Shown here: positions 1 to 11,985 of the stretch, one piece after another | Layout of the letters: every line of letters starts with the position of its first letter | Numbering within the stretch: position 1 is the stretch's first letter | NCBI GenBank assembly: GCA_048013815.1 | Contig: CM106586.1 | Coordinates: 1,116,001-1,180,000, forward strand | Source: Setoptus koraiensis | Lineage: Eukaryota > Arthropoda | Length of the DNA: 64,000 bases | Reading direction: 5' to 3' | The notes under the pieces: generated by a model | Told to the model about the DNA's origin: nothing | The model's input: only the letters and a program-made list of their open reading frames with translations | Database searches by the model: none | Translations under genes and position numbers: made by a program

Positions 1-3000
1 ATTGGTGCTGTTGCTGCCAAATCAAGTCAAATAAAATTATATCATCGTATTATAGCCAATATTATATTATTTTCTAGACAAGATATGCGAGTTGTTTCTT
101 CTTTGTGCTACTTCTATATAGATGAGAGTATGTTTTTTCTCCAATCTACCATCATATTCTATATACTGTGTCTATTTGTGTAGGCACAACACAATGAGCT
201 ATTGAGCAGTATTAGTATTTTAGCAGCAATATAAACATATATATGCATAAAGAAGTGTAGACAAGATGGCTTGTGTGATTCCTAGGGTTATTATTAATGA
301 TAATAGTTGTATAGTAGACGTGTGTGTCTATGTGTGTATGCTTGTCTGTTTGTGTCCATTTGTTGTGTATTTAGCCTTGTGTGATGGAAATTATATGATT
401 ATATATATATAATTGTTAATGCATCACAGTGCAACTAGAATAGTTAGATGGTTAAATGGAGATATATGCAGCATGTGTAAAGCATCATCATCATATCATA
501 TGTATAATGATACATAAACAACAATATTCAAGATGAAATACAGTATAGTATGGGAATGAGCCTATATGTTTGTGTCTGTGTGATACAAATAGTCGATTGT
601 ACAAGAAGGATAAATGCTATATGGAGGCATCAGACAGATTTGGTTGCTCTCAATGTAGCCTAGGTCTTTGCTGCTGCTGTCGACGTTGTTGTTGTTGTCG
701 TTGCTGCGTATATAAAGCATGTAAAACTGTTATTGTCTTTGTTTTGGTCTATAGCATTCTTTTATCCTCCTATGAACGTGATATATGCTAGTATATAATA
801 TATAATGTCTATGTAGCATGTAGCTAGTTGTGTCAGTAGAACGTCTAGCTTGAACGCGCTCTCTTTACGGTCGATAGTGTGTCAAGAACTATAGCTGTGA
901 GTGTGTGTGAGCTGGTGTGTGTGTTTGTGTGTGTGTGTGTGTGTGTGTAATTTGAGGGCCGGCGCTTGTGATAAATCTTCAGTTATATTATTATTATATA
1001 TATTCTTCGTTTTGAGCCTGTTTGTTGTTGTATGATAATACACCTCACATGTGTATAGATAGATATATTTATGTATATTTTCACCAGCTTACAAGCTCAT
1101 TGGTTGTAGTATGGCTAGGTGGTCAGAGGGGTTTGTTATTTGTCCAAGCGAGTGAAATGGCTAGGCACAACACTAGCACTAGTGGAATAAGAGCAAGGAG
1201 AGAGTGATTGTAGAGAAAAAGAAAAAAAGTATAGATGGCACACGCATGTTCACCATTGCCCGTGCTGCCCGCCCACTCACGCTCGGTACGGTGCCCGTGC
1301 GCATCGAAGCGAACTGGAACCCCCAGCTCCAATTAAAACAGCACCATTGAGACTTGGTCAGATTGTCCGGCTCGATAAAAACTCAAGTTGTAGCGCCTTA
1401 TCAGCGTCAAAAATGATTTGTGGGCCAGATTGAGAGAGCCGGGCTCAACGGGCGTACCCAACTCATCAAGACAGGCCGGTGGCTACGGTAGTGGTGTGTT
1501 GGGCAGCGCTTCGGAATAACGGGATGCCCTGTGTTGGCTATCGGACTATGTAAACCCGCATAAAACCTCACGAATGTGAAGCGATGATGTTCTGGATAAT
1601 CCAGATATATTTTTTTGTTTCTCCCCGAAAAAAACCTTCAACTGTCCTGCAGATTCTTGTAACATTATTACATTTGTACATGTTCTACAACGTATTATGT
1701 TTCGAGACCGCTTGCGGAATGGGCGTGACACAGTGCGGTTAATGGGTGGGTGTGCAGATTTAGGCAACACAGGTGTTGCTGAATGTGTGCGAGCGGGCTT
1801 CAATCGTAGAACAGATTACGAAGCGAAAAAAATAATAATAAATAGTTACAGCAATTCCAATGGTGCAATTTCGATTGTAACTGTGTCAGTGGTAGACGTC
1901 TCTGTGCACTCTAAGGACCCTGTGCCTACTCTGTGCTTATCTGTGCAGAGCATAAAAGCCGTATAGCAGCAAGGCTTCAGTACTCACTTCATCAATTTCA
2001 TACTACAATAATAATAATATATTTGATTGTGAGCATGTGCTCGTATATTCCGCAGGCTAAACTATTTTTCGACACCAAACAAAAAAGAATGAGGAAAAAA
2101 CATTGCACAACTTACACAATATGTGACATCGACCGCCATCTCTCTTTATCTTCCTGACAAAACCATTCACACACAGTGACTGACTGACAAACAAATAAAC
2201 TGATAGCCTTATAGACAGAGATATAGTTTCAGAGAATCAGCAACAAATCAGATCACCATTCTTGTTGTTGTTGCACTATCATTCAGTATAAGCAACCCAC
2301 CACCACCAATCAACAATATTCTATATTGTACTAATCTAATTAGGCTAATTATGTGTAAACTCACTGTCATTACTTTATATTGATTACAATTGACCATACT
2401 GAATGATTATACAATTATTATTATCATTACATTTGAAGACTAGCTCCCATTACACAATGCATCATCAATCACTATTGCCTGCGCCTGTAAGAAATAGGAA
2501 ATTACTATAATTATTAATATTTATTATATTACAAACTTTGGATAGAGTCAGCACAATCAAAGATAAGGATCAAGATAATTAATAAATATAAATGTATGTA
2601 TGAGTAACAATGCCAATGATACTATTGTGGTCTTTGTAGTGCTACTCGTTTATACTTTCATTCAATTTTTTCACACATACACATTTTCATTTGACACTGA
2701 CAACTTGCATGCAAAAGTTGCCACCTCCCTTACTGACACCCTGACAAACTGATCCACTCACTATTATACTATACTTACATTATATGTGATTAACAGTTGA
2801 CGCCAATACCTATACCACAATAACAAAGCAATAACGCCATTCAAGAGCATATCACTTTACCAATCGATAAGATATGGCACAGGAGTTATGATAACACAGG
2901 TGACCAGCTGGAACATGTCGTCCATTGACTAGTTGTAGTAGGGAGATTTTATATAGAAACAGCAACAATCATCAAGACAAGCAACAATAATTTTGCCTAG

Positions 3001-3019
3001 TGCGTCTATTAGTTAGCTA
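1..3019. other. Gene-free region upstream of PPP1R15/ATP8A
   Basis: AT-rich DNA without a recognisable coding exon. It holds a GT-rich microsatellite near 899-948, a short GC-richer island at about 1230-1530 with no identifiable protein in any frame, and CA/ATT-rich sequence up to 3 kb. All ORFs here are under 90 codons and resemble no known domain. The last few hundred bases are presumably promoter and 5' UTR of the gene starting at 3020. An N-terminal PPP1R15 exon could be hidden here, but none is visible. Confidence 0.5.
899..948. repeat. GT microsatellite
   Basis: Near-uninterrupted GT dinucleotides with a few GTTT/GCTG interruptions. Confidence 0.85.
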
Positions 3020-3565
3020 ATGAGCGAGAGGAAGGTACATTTTTCAGAGCCATTAACTACTATTAGATATATTCACACATGGAAAACTGCTAGTCGACTT
3101 GCCCGGGACGGATCCGATTGGATGCGTTTGGCTCTTGATAGAAGTCGATTTCGAGACCGTGTTAATAGGGCTGCTACATATTTGGACAAGATACTTGATA
3201 TTAATCATAGAAACCAGGTCTATCAACAAAGATTTGTTACCTCCTCTACGGGAGTTGAAGCTCAATTGTTACAATTGTCATCAACAACGACATCTTCATT
3301 GTCGACGTTGGCGCCAGTGATAACATCATCAAATGAGAAAACTAAAGATAAGGATGACAATAATAAACAAATCACAACAATAATCAGTAAGAAACATAGT
3401 GGGACGAATAACCAAAGTGAAAGAGGACAATTTGCTCCAAACGATACAGATACTAACGAATCATCGTACAATTATACAGAGAAACCCAGCACGGACACAT
3501 CAGGACTCGATAATACTATAGACATCGCAACTTTGAATCACAAAAATATTCAAGATGGACACTAA
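3020..3565 (+). CDS. PPP1R15: PPP1R15 (GADD34/CReP)-like eIF2-alpha phosphatase regulatory subunit
   Basis: A 181-residue ORF. Its first 72 residues carry the PPP1R15 signature: the PP1-docking motif KVHF (residues 5-8), W21, a W34-centred segment and DRSRF (40-44), then a helix ending NHRNQVYQQRF (62-72). In this family the first motif recruits PP1 and the second block contacts actin and eIF2-alpha, reversing stress-induced eIF2-alpha phosphorylation. The remaining ~110 residues are a Thr/Ser/Asn-rich, probably disordered tail. This layout is odd, because the core normally lies at the C-terminus after a long ER-anchoring N-terminal region. An in-frame stop (TAG at 3014) precedes ATG 3020, but a splice acceptor (AG at 3015-3016) could join an unseen upstream exon. 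The stop at 3563-3565 overlaps the ATG of the downstream ATP8A CDS. Family assignment is confident; completeness is not. Confidence 0.8.
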   Translation: MSERKVHFSEPLTTIRYIHTWKTASRLARDGSDWMRLALDRSRFRDRVNRAATYLDKILDINHRNQVYQQRFVTSSTGVEAQLLQLSSTTTSSLSTLAPVITSSNEKTKDKDDNNKQITTIISKKHSGTNNQSERGQFAPNDTDTNESSYNYTEKPSTDTSGLDNTIDIATLNHKNIQDGH

Positions 3566-6500
3566 CAAAAGATTGATTAGTCTATATTTAAATCAACCAA
3601 TCAGGAGGAAAAAATTTGTCTCTAATAGCATCACAACAGCTAAATACGGATGGGCAACCTTTTTTCCAAGATTTCTATTTGAACAATTCCGTCGTTATTC
3701 AAACATATTCTTCTCATTTATAGCCTTGTTCCAACAGATACCAAATGTATCACCGACAGGTAGATATACAACTGCCGTGCCTCTACTATGTATTCTTGGT
3801 GTTAGTGCCATCAAGGAATTATTTGAAGATCTTAAACGCCATAAAGCAGACAGAAAAGTGAATTGTAGTGAAATTAGTGTACTCAATAGGAACACACTCA
3901 GATGGGATCTCATTAGATGGAAAGATGTAAAAGTTGGTGATATAGTGAAATGTGTAAGCGAAAATTTCTTTCCATCCGATATTCTATTATTGTCATCTTC
4001 AGAACCAAATGGCATGTGTTATATAGAGACAGCTAATTTAGATGGTGAAACCAACCTTAAAATACGTCAATCATTGCCATGTACATCGTCCTGTTTGACT
4101 AGCGAACAACTTGAGACAACCATGTCCAAAGCAATCATAGAATGTGATATACCGAATCCAAAATTGTATGAATTCGAAGGAAAATTGACATTTGGCCACG
4201 ATGAATCGTACCCTCTCGGACCTGAGAACATATTACTTAGAGGTGCTAAGTTGAAGAATACTAATTGGATCTTTGGTGTAGTTCTTTACACGGGTCATGA
4301 ATCTAAACTCATGATGAATTCTTTAGCCAAGACACCAATCAAACAATCAAAATTAGAAAAAATGACAAATATACAAATATTATGGCTAGTTTTTATACTT
4401 TTGACGACAGGATTCTTGAGCGCTGTCTTTTCTTACATATGGTCGTCTGACAATCGACATTGGTATCTATTATTGGACGCGCAATCGATCTTTGGCTTCG
4501 CTATGACCTATTTAACATTTGTTATTCTTTACAATAATCTAGTGCCGATATCGTTGCAAGTCTCACTTGAGGTTGTCAGAACATTCCAAGCGCATTTTAT
4601 CAACTCAGATTTGGAAATGTATGATCAAGAATCTGGCACGTTCGCTATGGCGAGAACTAGTAATCTCAACGAAGAATTGGGTCAAGTTAGATATATATTA
4701 TCAGATAAAACAGGAACACTCACTAAGAATGTCATGGTATTCAAGAAATGTTCAGTGGCTGGACAAATGTACGATGACACGTCCATGTTAGCGTTGGCTG
4801 AAACGGCTCAGAATGACCCTCCCCATGACTATCTAGCTGCCACATCCTCTGATTATACAAGTGAAAAGAATAATAGTAGCAATAAGTACCATCAGTATGT
4901 TATAGAGTTCTTAACTTTATTATCCGTTTGTCACACGGTTGTACCAGAGCACGAAGCTGATGCAAGAGAGAGGGAGAATATCATAAACTCCACTAGACAA
5001 GCCTCAACTCCTATAAAAAATAAGCAATCGGTAAAGAACTCAGAGAAAAAAAATAAATCTAGACAAATCATCAAATCAGAGATCATGGAAATATCCACAA
5101 TCAGCAATGATGAGGAAGCATCTCTCAAAGAACCTCAGAATAATCTCGAAGCCACAACGCCTTCATCATCGGGAGATGCAATTTCTAGCTTGCCACCAAC
5201 TATCCGCTATCATGCTGCCAGTCCAGACGAAGCTGCATTGGTCAAGGGTGCCCAGAAGATCGGATTTGAGTTCACCAACAGAACTCCACAGTGTGTATTC
5301 ATCAACCGATTTGGCCAAGAGGAGCAGTTTGAAGTGTTGAATGTGTTCGAATTCGACTCATTCAGGAAACGCATGTCTGTAGTGATCCGGACATCTGATA
5401 ATACGATAAAAATCTATACCAAAGGCGCTGATACTGTTATCTATGAACGATTGGCTAACAAAAATCTGACTGAAGTTACATCGGACCACCTTGAAAAATT
5501 TGCCAACGAGGGCTACAGAACTCTTTGTTGTGCTTACGCAATAATAAAGGATGCTGAATATGCTGCCTGGAGTGAGAAGTATAAAGAGGCAGCTTTATTA
5601 TATGGAAAACAAAAGGATGAGGCCTTGCAGAATTGTATTGATCTTTTGGAGAAAGATTTGATTTTATTGGGTGCAACAGCTATCGAGGATAAATTACAGG
5701 ATGATGTTCCAGAAACAATTGATACACTGTTGAAGGCTGGAATTAGTTTTTGGCTTCTCACTGGTGACAAACAAGAAACTGCTATAAACATTGGATTTTC
5801 ATGTAAATTGTTAAAGAGAGGAATGCCACTTATAGTAATCAATGAGGATAGTTTGGACGCTACTAGAGAACTAATATTGGAAACTGTCAGCACTGCCGAA
5901 TCAGCTCTGGTGATAGACGGCAAGAGTTTACAATATGCATTATCGGCAGAGCTTAGGAACGATTTCATGAGGATAGCCCTTAATTGTAAATCGGTTATAT
6001 GTTGTCGTGTTTCACCTTTCCAAAAAGCTGAAATGGTCGATTTAGTAAAAATGATAACTGGTGAAATTACTCTAGCTATTGGTGATGGCGCCAATGATGT
6101 TGCCATGATCAGAACGGCCAACATTGGCATCGGTATATCAGGTATAGTATAAAACTTTCAGTATCCGACGATAGCGATCATAACCAGGTTAAATTCTAAT
6201 TATATTGTCTCAACAATTATATGTTTGTATACAGGCACTGAGGGATTACAAGCTGCTCACTCTGCCGATTACACAATATCACAGTTTAGATTTTTAGCCA
6301 GATTACTTTTGGTTCACGGATCGTGGTCTATGTGTAGATTGCGACAAATGATTTTATATTCATTCTACAAAAACATCGCTCTATATGTGGTTGAATTTTG
6401 GTTCGCCATAGTAAGCGGCTGGAGTGGTCAAACTATATTTGAGCGCTGGACCATAGGTTTATACAATGTTATATTTACTGCAGCGCCCCCATTTGCCATG

Positions 6501-7384
6501 GGTGTGTTCGATAGGAGATGCTCTGCAGACTTGATGCTCAAATATCCTCAATTATACAAGAGTCAACTTATGAATAAGGATTATACTATCAAGAGTTTTT
6601 GGATCTGGATATTGACAGCTTTCTGGCATTCATTATTCTTATTCTGGTTCACGTATTTTATTATTAGACACGATGCTTTGTGGGAAGACGGCAAATCTGA
6701 TGGTGGTTATCTCGTGTTCGGCAACATACTGTATACATATGTGGTTGTGACAGTGTGTTGTAAGGCGGGTCTCGAGATGAGTTCATGGACAATGTGAGTA
6801 CACTATAGGATATCTTGCTACCATGTTGTATAACTCTTGCTCTCTTTCACAACTAATTATCATCTATTACTATCTATCATTTGCACAATAGATTGACACA
6901 TGCCGCCATTTGGGGAAGTATTGCTAGCTGGTTTGTATTTTTGGTTATTTATTCAAAACTATGGCCTAGCTTACCGATAGCACCAGATATGGTTGCCATC
7001 GACAGTATGATCTTTCATACGCCTGTGTTTTGGTTTGGTTTAGCTCTTGTTCCATTCACAGCCCTGCTAGCTGACATCGCCTATAAGGTAGTGTCAAGAA
7101 CATGCTTTAAGAGTTTGGCCGATCACATTACAGAATTGGAGATGCCTGATCAAAACAGTCAAACTACAATGTTGGGTGAAACGGCCCGTCTTATCAGAAC
7201 TGTTTTCGATTCAACAAAACGATTGAGCAAAAGAAAAAGTGCCAGGAATCTCGAAACTGAGCTAGCTCATGGTTTCGCCTTTTCCCAAGAAGAAAACGGA
7301 GCCGTCAATCAATCTGATCTTATACGCGCTTATGATACAACTAAATCAAAGCCAACTGGATTGACTGATAAAAATGAAAAATGA
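3555..7384 (+). CDS. ATP8A: P4-ATPase phospholipid flippase, class 1a (ATP8A1/ATP8A2 ortholog), 3 exons
   Basis: Exons 3555-6141, 6235-6793 and 6892-7384 join (GT-AG, introns 93 and 98 bp) into 1,212 residues. The enzyme flips phosphatidylserine/ethanolamine to the cytosolic leaflet, normally with a CDC50 partner. Visible motifs: P4-specific DGET (163-166), the TM4 lipid gate PISL (331-334), phosphorylated D384 in DKTGTLT, the nucleotide-binding KGAD (623-626), and the hinge GDGANDV (843-849). All ten membrane segments are present. The C-terminus contains the GFAFSQ-type autoregulatory motif (about 1176) followed by IRAYDTTK, diagnostic of ATP8A. The N-domain has an ~80-residue Lys/Ser/Asn-rich insertion (about 467-548) between the HTVVPE and AASPDEA blocks, which other ATP8A proteins lack. 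The N-terminus is shorter than in vertebrates. An in-frame stop (TGA 3534) precedes ATG 3555, and the start lies inside the end of the PPP1R15 ORF. Confidence 0.95.
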
Positions 7385-8461
7385 TTATTCATAAATAGGA
7401 GCAAGATAAATATATATATATAAAAATGTAACAAGCTGCCTCTCATGGCTGAGGCCGGAGAAGAATTAGTTCATGTTGTTGAGGTGTCATGCAATGAAGT
7501 TTAAAAAACTGCTAACCTGCTCAAGTTGTCTGCTGATGTTTGTTCTAGAGATAACTTGTCAGTATGACTGTAAATAAGCTGTGAAATTGAGAGGAGTAAA
7601 GCCTTTATTCTAGTGCACGAACCTGATGGTTGTACTAATAAAATAGAGAAAATACGTTCAGCTTGCTCACTCTCACTACCTAATAAATAGTTGATCATTT
7701 TTGTTCACCCATGCCCACCACGTAAAGCATCTTCACAAGACAATGTGAACTAATCAAATAATGAACGATTAGGGGATGATAATAGGAAAACATCAATTTC
7801 TTGAAGCCTATCCTCTATCCTGTTTACTCACTCACCCAAAAATATACTGGTCCCTAAGTACCTGAGTGTGTGCGTGCTGCTAGTCAATGACGATCGACGT
7901 ACAAACACACAAGAGCGGGCACTAACAAGAGGATCAAACTTGAAATGGTGGTTCAAGTTAGATATTGCCTAGAGTAGATGACAATCACCATCTTGACACT
8001 AACTTGAGCCAGTGAGTCTAGAATAATCGAGAGGCAAACACACACCGACACACACACACAATTATTTAATCAGCAAAGAGAATCCATATTTCTTCATTGT
8101 TGCTGTTGTTGTTTGTCTCATCATCACATCGCAATAAGATGATAATGACACATACGACCAAGCTCTTATCTATGCTACCTCGTTATCAATTGCCCATATT
8201 GGCGCCTTATTGGTAATATAACAGTGACGTCATGTGCGTAGACGTTAAGTAAGAGAATGATAGTCAACTCGAGAGACTCTTCTCCTCATCAAACGATACA
8301 TTTAGTCTCAAGTTGATCTAATTTGACAAGCTCAAAACAGAGTCAATCTCTCGTGCCATCTCAAAAAAAACTATCCACACCAGCCAAACAGCTAGTCAGT
8401 CAGCCAGTTAGTCTATTCTAGTCACTTGCATGTGTGAGACATTTCACCATTAGCCAGCATC
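7385..8461. other. Intergenic: ATP8A 3' UTR and GPCR promoter region
   Basis: No coding exon is seen on either strand. AATAAA-type signals near 7635 and 7680 could end the ATP8A mRNA. A CA run lies near 8039-8060. I looked specifically for a cysteine-rich hormone-receptor exon for the GPCR downstream and found none. Confidence 0.5.
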
Positions 8462-10291
8462 ATGGTCACTGTAAACAAGAACAGTGATTATTACAGTACC
8501 AATTTGTCAATATCATCACTATCAACATCTAATGTCAGCTTATTGGACTTAGAATACCAGAAAATTAGCTCATTGTTGTTAGAACATGCCGGCAGCTTGC
8601 AATTAACATCGGACATTGGTTACACGATATCACTAATAACATCAACATTGGCAGTAGTTATATTGACTTGTGTAAAAAAGTTGCGATGCACCAGAAACCA
8701 CCTTCATCTCCAGCTATTTGTGAGTGTTTAATTTAAATTATCAATAATTGATCATGATTAGTATTTAAATGTGTTAATTAACTGATTCAATCAAATGATT
8801 AACCACATTCGACCTTTAGCTTATAATGATATCTTAATATTTATGTTCTTATATTACTATTTTATTATCAGGCCTCATTCATTATCAGATGCATAACTCA
8901 TCTGATTCAGAGGGTTATTTCCATGTACGCTATTTCAGACTCGCTACTAAATCTAGAGGTTAGTAGTCAGTGTAAAATCAATCATCTTGAAATGCACTAA
9001 TCAATTAATTATGCATTGTTAATTAACTCACTTATGACTCACCAACAACTTTCATAACTAATCAACTCAAACATCAATCAATTCACGCTGATGGCGCCAT
9101 CAGGGGTTCTACTGTAAAATATTCACAGTCATTTGGCAGTATTCGTTGCTAGCCAACTATAATTGGATTCTCATGGAGGGCGTCTATCTATACAGCCTGA
9201 TATTTTATGCTGTTATTTCCCCAAATGGGCCCTCAATTGTTAGATATATTCTTTTCGGTTGGGGCCTGCCCATTTTGTGTATAGTACCCTGGATTATTGT
9301 CAAGGCCACATTTGAGAATACTAAATGTTGGACTATTAACGAGAATCAGGCCTATTTTTGGATTGTACGCGCACCAATCACAATTTTCATCTTGGTAAGT
9401 CAAGTAGTTGATTAGTGATTCAGACTCATCAAAAGTTAACCGTCATGTGATTGTTGTTAATGTGAACAAACTACTAGTGCTACTGCTGCTACTACAACTA
9501 TTACTACTACTACTTGTGAAATTTCACTTTTTGTCTGTTTGTTGTCTGTTTGCTTGTGTGTTTGTGTCTACTGAAGTCACAAGTTTTGATAATCATTCCT
9601 GATTTGATTTTGTCAGATAAATCAATTAATCTCGCTATATTGATTGATCAATCATGGTCTCTCTTATCCACTAAAGCAACGCAAAAACATCCTTCCCACC
9701 TCTCACTTCTAATCTTTACGCTCTGTCTACCTTAATCTCTTTGTCTCTATCATCTAATATCACCGACATCGTGCGATATTATTATCTTATCTAACTAATA
9801 ATGATGATATATTTACGATAATCTAATGCACACGCTCGCACGCACAAATACAGGTTAATTTTATCTTGTATATAAGGATCATTCTAGTCCTATATTCGAA
9901 AATATTCTCAGGCACAATGACCATTCAGAAACGACAAACAGATCGTAATTATAAAAAGTGGTTCCGTTCAACATTGGTTCTAGTTCCATTATTTGGTGTG
10001 CATCATTTTATCTTATTAATATTCCAATATGTTGCTTCTACTGGCTTTAAATCAAATGAATTAGCGGAAGTGATTTGGTTATATATCGATCTATTATTCA
10101 CATCTAATCAAGGATGCATGGTGTCCTTTTTATATTGTTTTTTAAATGGGGAAGTCCAACAAGAACTACTTAGCCTATGGCGTCGGTACACATCAAGAGC
10201 ATCTACCATAGTTATGACGAACAATGGACATATATTCAGTTCAATAAATTCAGATGTAATACGTAACAACGGTAAACATGAAAGCATTTGA
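8462..10291 (+). CDS. Class B1 (secretin-family) GPCR, PTH-receptor-like, lacking visible ectodomain, 4 exons
   Basis: Exons 8462-8719, 8872-8958, 9104-9394 and 9854-10291, all with GT-AG borders and phase-0 junctions, give 357 residues. Seven helices are present. The family's hallmarks are CTRNHLHLQLF entering TM2 (76-86), the TM3 Cys119 pairing with ECL2 Cys190, WILMEGVYLY (136-145), FGWGLP in TM4, PLFGVHH in TM6 (257-263), and NGEVQ after TM7 (310-314). This spacing and wording most resembles PTH receptors, but calcitonin-, DH31- or PDF-type receptors cannot be excluded. The 50-residue N-terminus has two N-glycosylation sequons but no cysteines and no signal peptide, so the six-Cys hormone-binding domain is missing. 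An acceptor-like AG at 8452-8453 leaves room for upstream exons, though none is visible in the preceding kilobase. Confidence 0.88.
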
Positions 10292-10326
10292 ATAAGGGTA
10301 ACATGAACAACAGTTGCCATCTAGCA

Positions 10327-10332
10327 AATAAA
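10327..10332 (+). terminator. Poly(A) signal of the class B GPCR
   Basis: AATAAA 36 nt after the GPCR stop codon. The facing gene's signal lies only 67 nt further on, so the two 3' ends converge closely. Confidence 0.6.
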
Positions 10333-10398
10333 GACAAAAGAGCCTCATTTTCTAGTTCAGAGAATAGTATTTTCTTTTTTCAAGCATGCTCAACTTAT

Positions 10399-10404
10399 TT
10401 TATT
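10399..10404 (-). terminator. Poly(A) signal of the secreted helical protein gene (copy 1)
   Basis: TTTATT on the plus strand reads AATAAA on the minus strand, 40 nt beyond the stop of the 10444-10995 gene. Confidence 0.6.
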
Positions 10405-10443
10405 ATATTTCTTAGATCATTACAGTCATAATCAGTAAGCTAT

Positions 10444-10995
10444 TTAGTTAGCTTCAACAGCAACCATTTTATGATTGACCAGTTCAGGTAGGTCGCCGCC
10501 TTTCAATTGTTCTCTAAACTGCTGTCGCGCCAGTATTTCGGAATCGATTTCTTGTTGTAAAGAGGTTACATCGCCCTCCTCTTCACCAGCGTTAATTTTA
10601 TTGATTGCGGTCATCTTCTTGTAAACTGTTTTTATGTATTTGAAATTCGGTACATAGTCACCAATATCTTGCCACTCTACTGGCTCGCCTTTGGTTATTT
10701 TATTCTTTATGCAGGCAAGCATTCCTTCTTCTGCAGCCAACACATCCAGATAGTACTCTCTGTCGGTAAAATAGCCAACGTTAGTTGGTTCACTCTTTAA
10801 TAGTTTCTCCGCTCTTCGCAACTCCTCATTGTAAGTTCTGATGTTACGCATATGTTCGATAACATGATTTTTCTCTTCCTTTTCTAAACCCTGAAACTCG
10901 GGATCTAGTTTCCATGCAAATGGATTCGGAAAGGCCGAAACACAAACCAGCATCGACGAACACAGTATAATCGCTAATAAGTTAATTTTTTGCAT
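10444..10995 (-). CDS. Secreted helical protein, copy 1 of a local family
   Basis: A single-exon, 183-residue protein. Residues 1-21 form a clear signal peptide (hydrophobic core LLAIILCSSMLV, likely cut after VSA). The rest is charged and predicted helical, with no cysteine framework beyond one residue. It shares an ordered set of blocks with the gene at 12986-13522: KL(D/E)PEF, a helix ending around RNI, a LDxLAxEEGxL block with a following NK, and KINxxxE near the end. The size, secretion and two-helix-bundle look recall group 5/21 mite allergens, but that is a guess from pattern only and I could not align it. A TATA-like TTATATATG lies about 155 nt upstream and a poly(A) signal just downstream. 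Function unknown. Confidence 0.8.
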   Translation of the reverse strand: MQKINLLAIILCSSMLVCVSAFPNPFAWKLDPEFQGLEKEEKNHVIEHMRNIRTYNEELRRAEKLLKSEPTNVGYFTDREYYLDVLAAEEGMLACIKNKITKGEPVEWQDIGDYVPNFKYIKTVYKKMTAINKINAGEEEGDVTSLQQEIDSEILARQQFREQLKGGDLPELVNHKMVAVEAN

Positions 10996-11151
10996 TTTAA
11001 CACTCTTTTTAGATGAAAGTCTACAAATGATAGCACAACCAGCTTGTTTGTTAATCGATTAAGTTTTCTCTCTGATATGATTTTTGGTGAATGACTCGAT
11101 TCAAAAAGACGCGAAAGCATACTGTTGCATTAATGGGCCACAATAAGCAAC

Positions 11152-11160
11152 CATATATAA
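11152..11160 (-). promoter_or_regulatory. TATA-like box upstream of secreted protein copy 1
   Basis: The minus strand reads TTATATATG about 155 nt before the ATG at 10995. The distance allows a 5' UTR of roughly 125 nt. Assigned by position only. Confidence 0.3.
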
Positions 11161-11985
11161 CAACCATAACATAGAGCTATTTTTGGCTCAAAATCGAGTG
11201 CACTCCTTAGATGACGTGACATTGACAAAACAACTTGTGAAAGTAGTCTAGTAAGAGCTCTAGTATCTAGTAGCTATCAGAATTTTGTACTTAGAATTTG
11301 CGAAAAAGTATGTTCCACAAATTGTTTTTCAGCCATTGAGCGCCCCGAGGTCCTACTCACATCATGTCAACAAACCTCGGCTGACAAGCATATGACCAAC
11401 ATGCTAGATAAACGTGATACTGAAGTTATTCTTTCAAAGTATTTATAGTTCTCAAAATTTTTGCAATCTATTTATGTGCAAACTACCAGAATACAGATAC
11501 TCCCTATTTCACCATTGGACGCTTTCATGTCCATGGGCTCCAAACAGCCCCAGCAGCCAGTTTTGAATGAGGAATGCTGTCCCTGTTTTCTTCACGATTG
11601 TGATTAGCAATTAGAATATTCATAGTTCATATTTGAGTTGACGTACAATTTCTAGTTTGGGTGGAACGGGCAGTAGAGTTTCGCGCTATAATGTTTGTCA
11701 TATTGATGTCAAAGATAAAGAAGAGCCTATTAATTTTTAATTTATTGTCGGTTTCATTGAAATTTCTTAAGTTTGTATTGGTAATTTTTTCGATCAATAA
11801 AAGCTTTTAAACGGTGGTTGATCGTGTGAATTATTGACATAACTATTCATCATATTTCAATCATTGGATTGGACTAAACAGATCATAGATCAAGCCTTAT
11901 GTTGACTAAACGTGTAGCCATTACAATGATAAACTGTTTTCTACCTTTAATTTATTAGTTACTACTTGGTAATTAGTACATTCTA
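11161..11985. other. Gene-free spacer between family members
   Basis: AT-rich sequence with no ORF of note and no recognised repeat. Confidence 0.5.

Noticed and set aside
1230-1530. GC-rich island as a possible exon (short frames ending GSTGVPNSSRQAGGYG... or starting MFTIARAARPL...)
   Set aside because: Frames are interrupted and no product is recognised; a UTR or promoter segment is as likely.
7501-7698. 65-codon minus-strand ORF behind ATP8A
   Set aside because: Lies in the probable 3' UTR of ATP8A and has no recognisable features.
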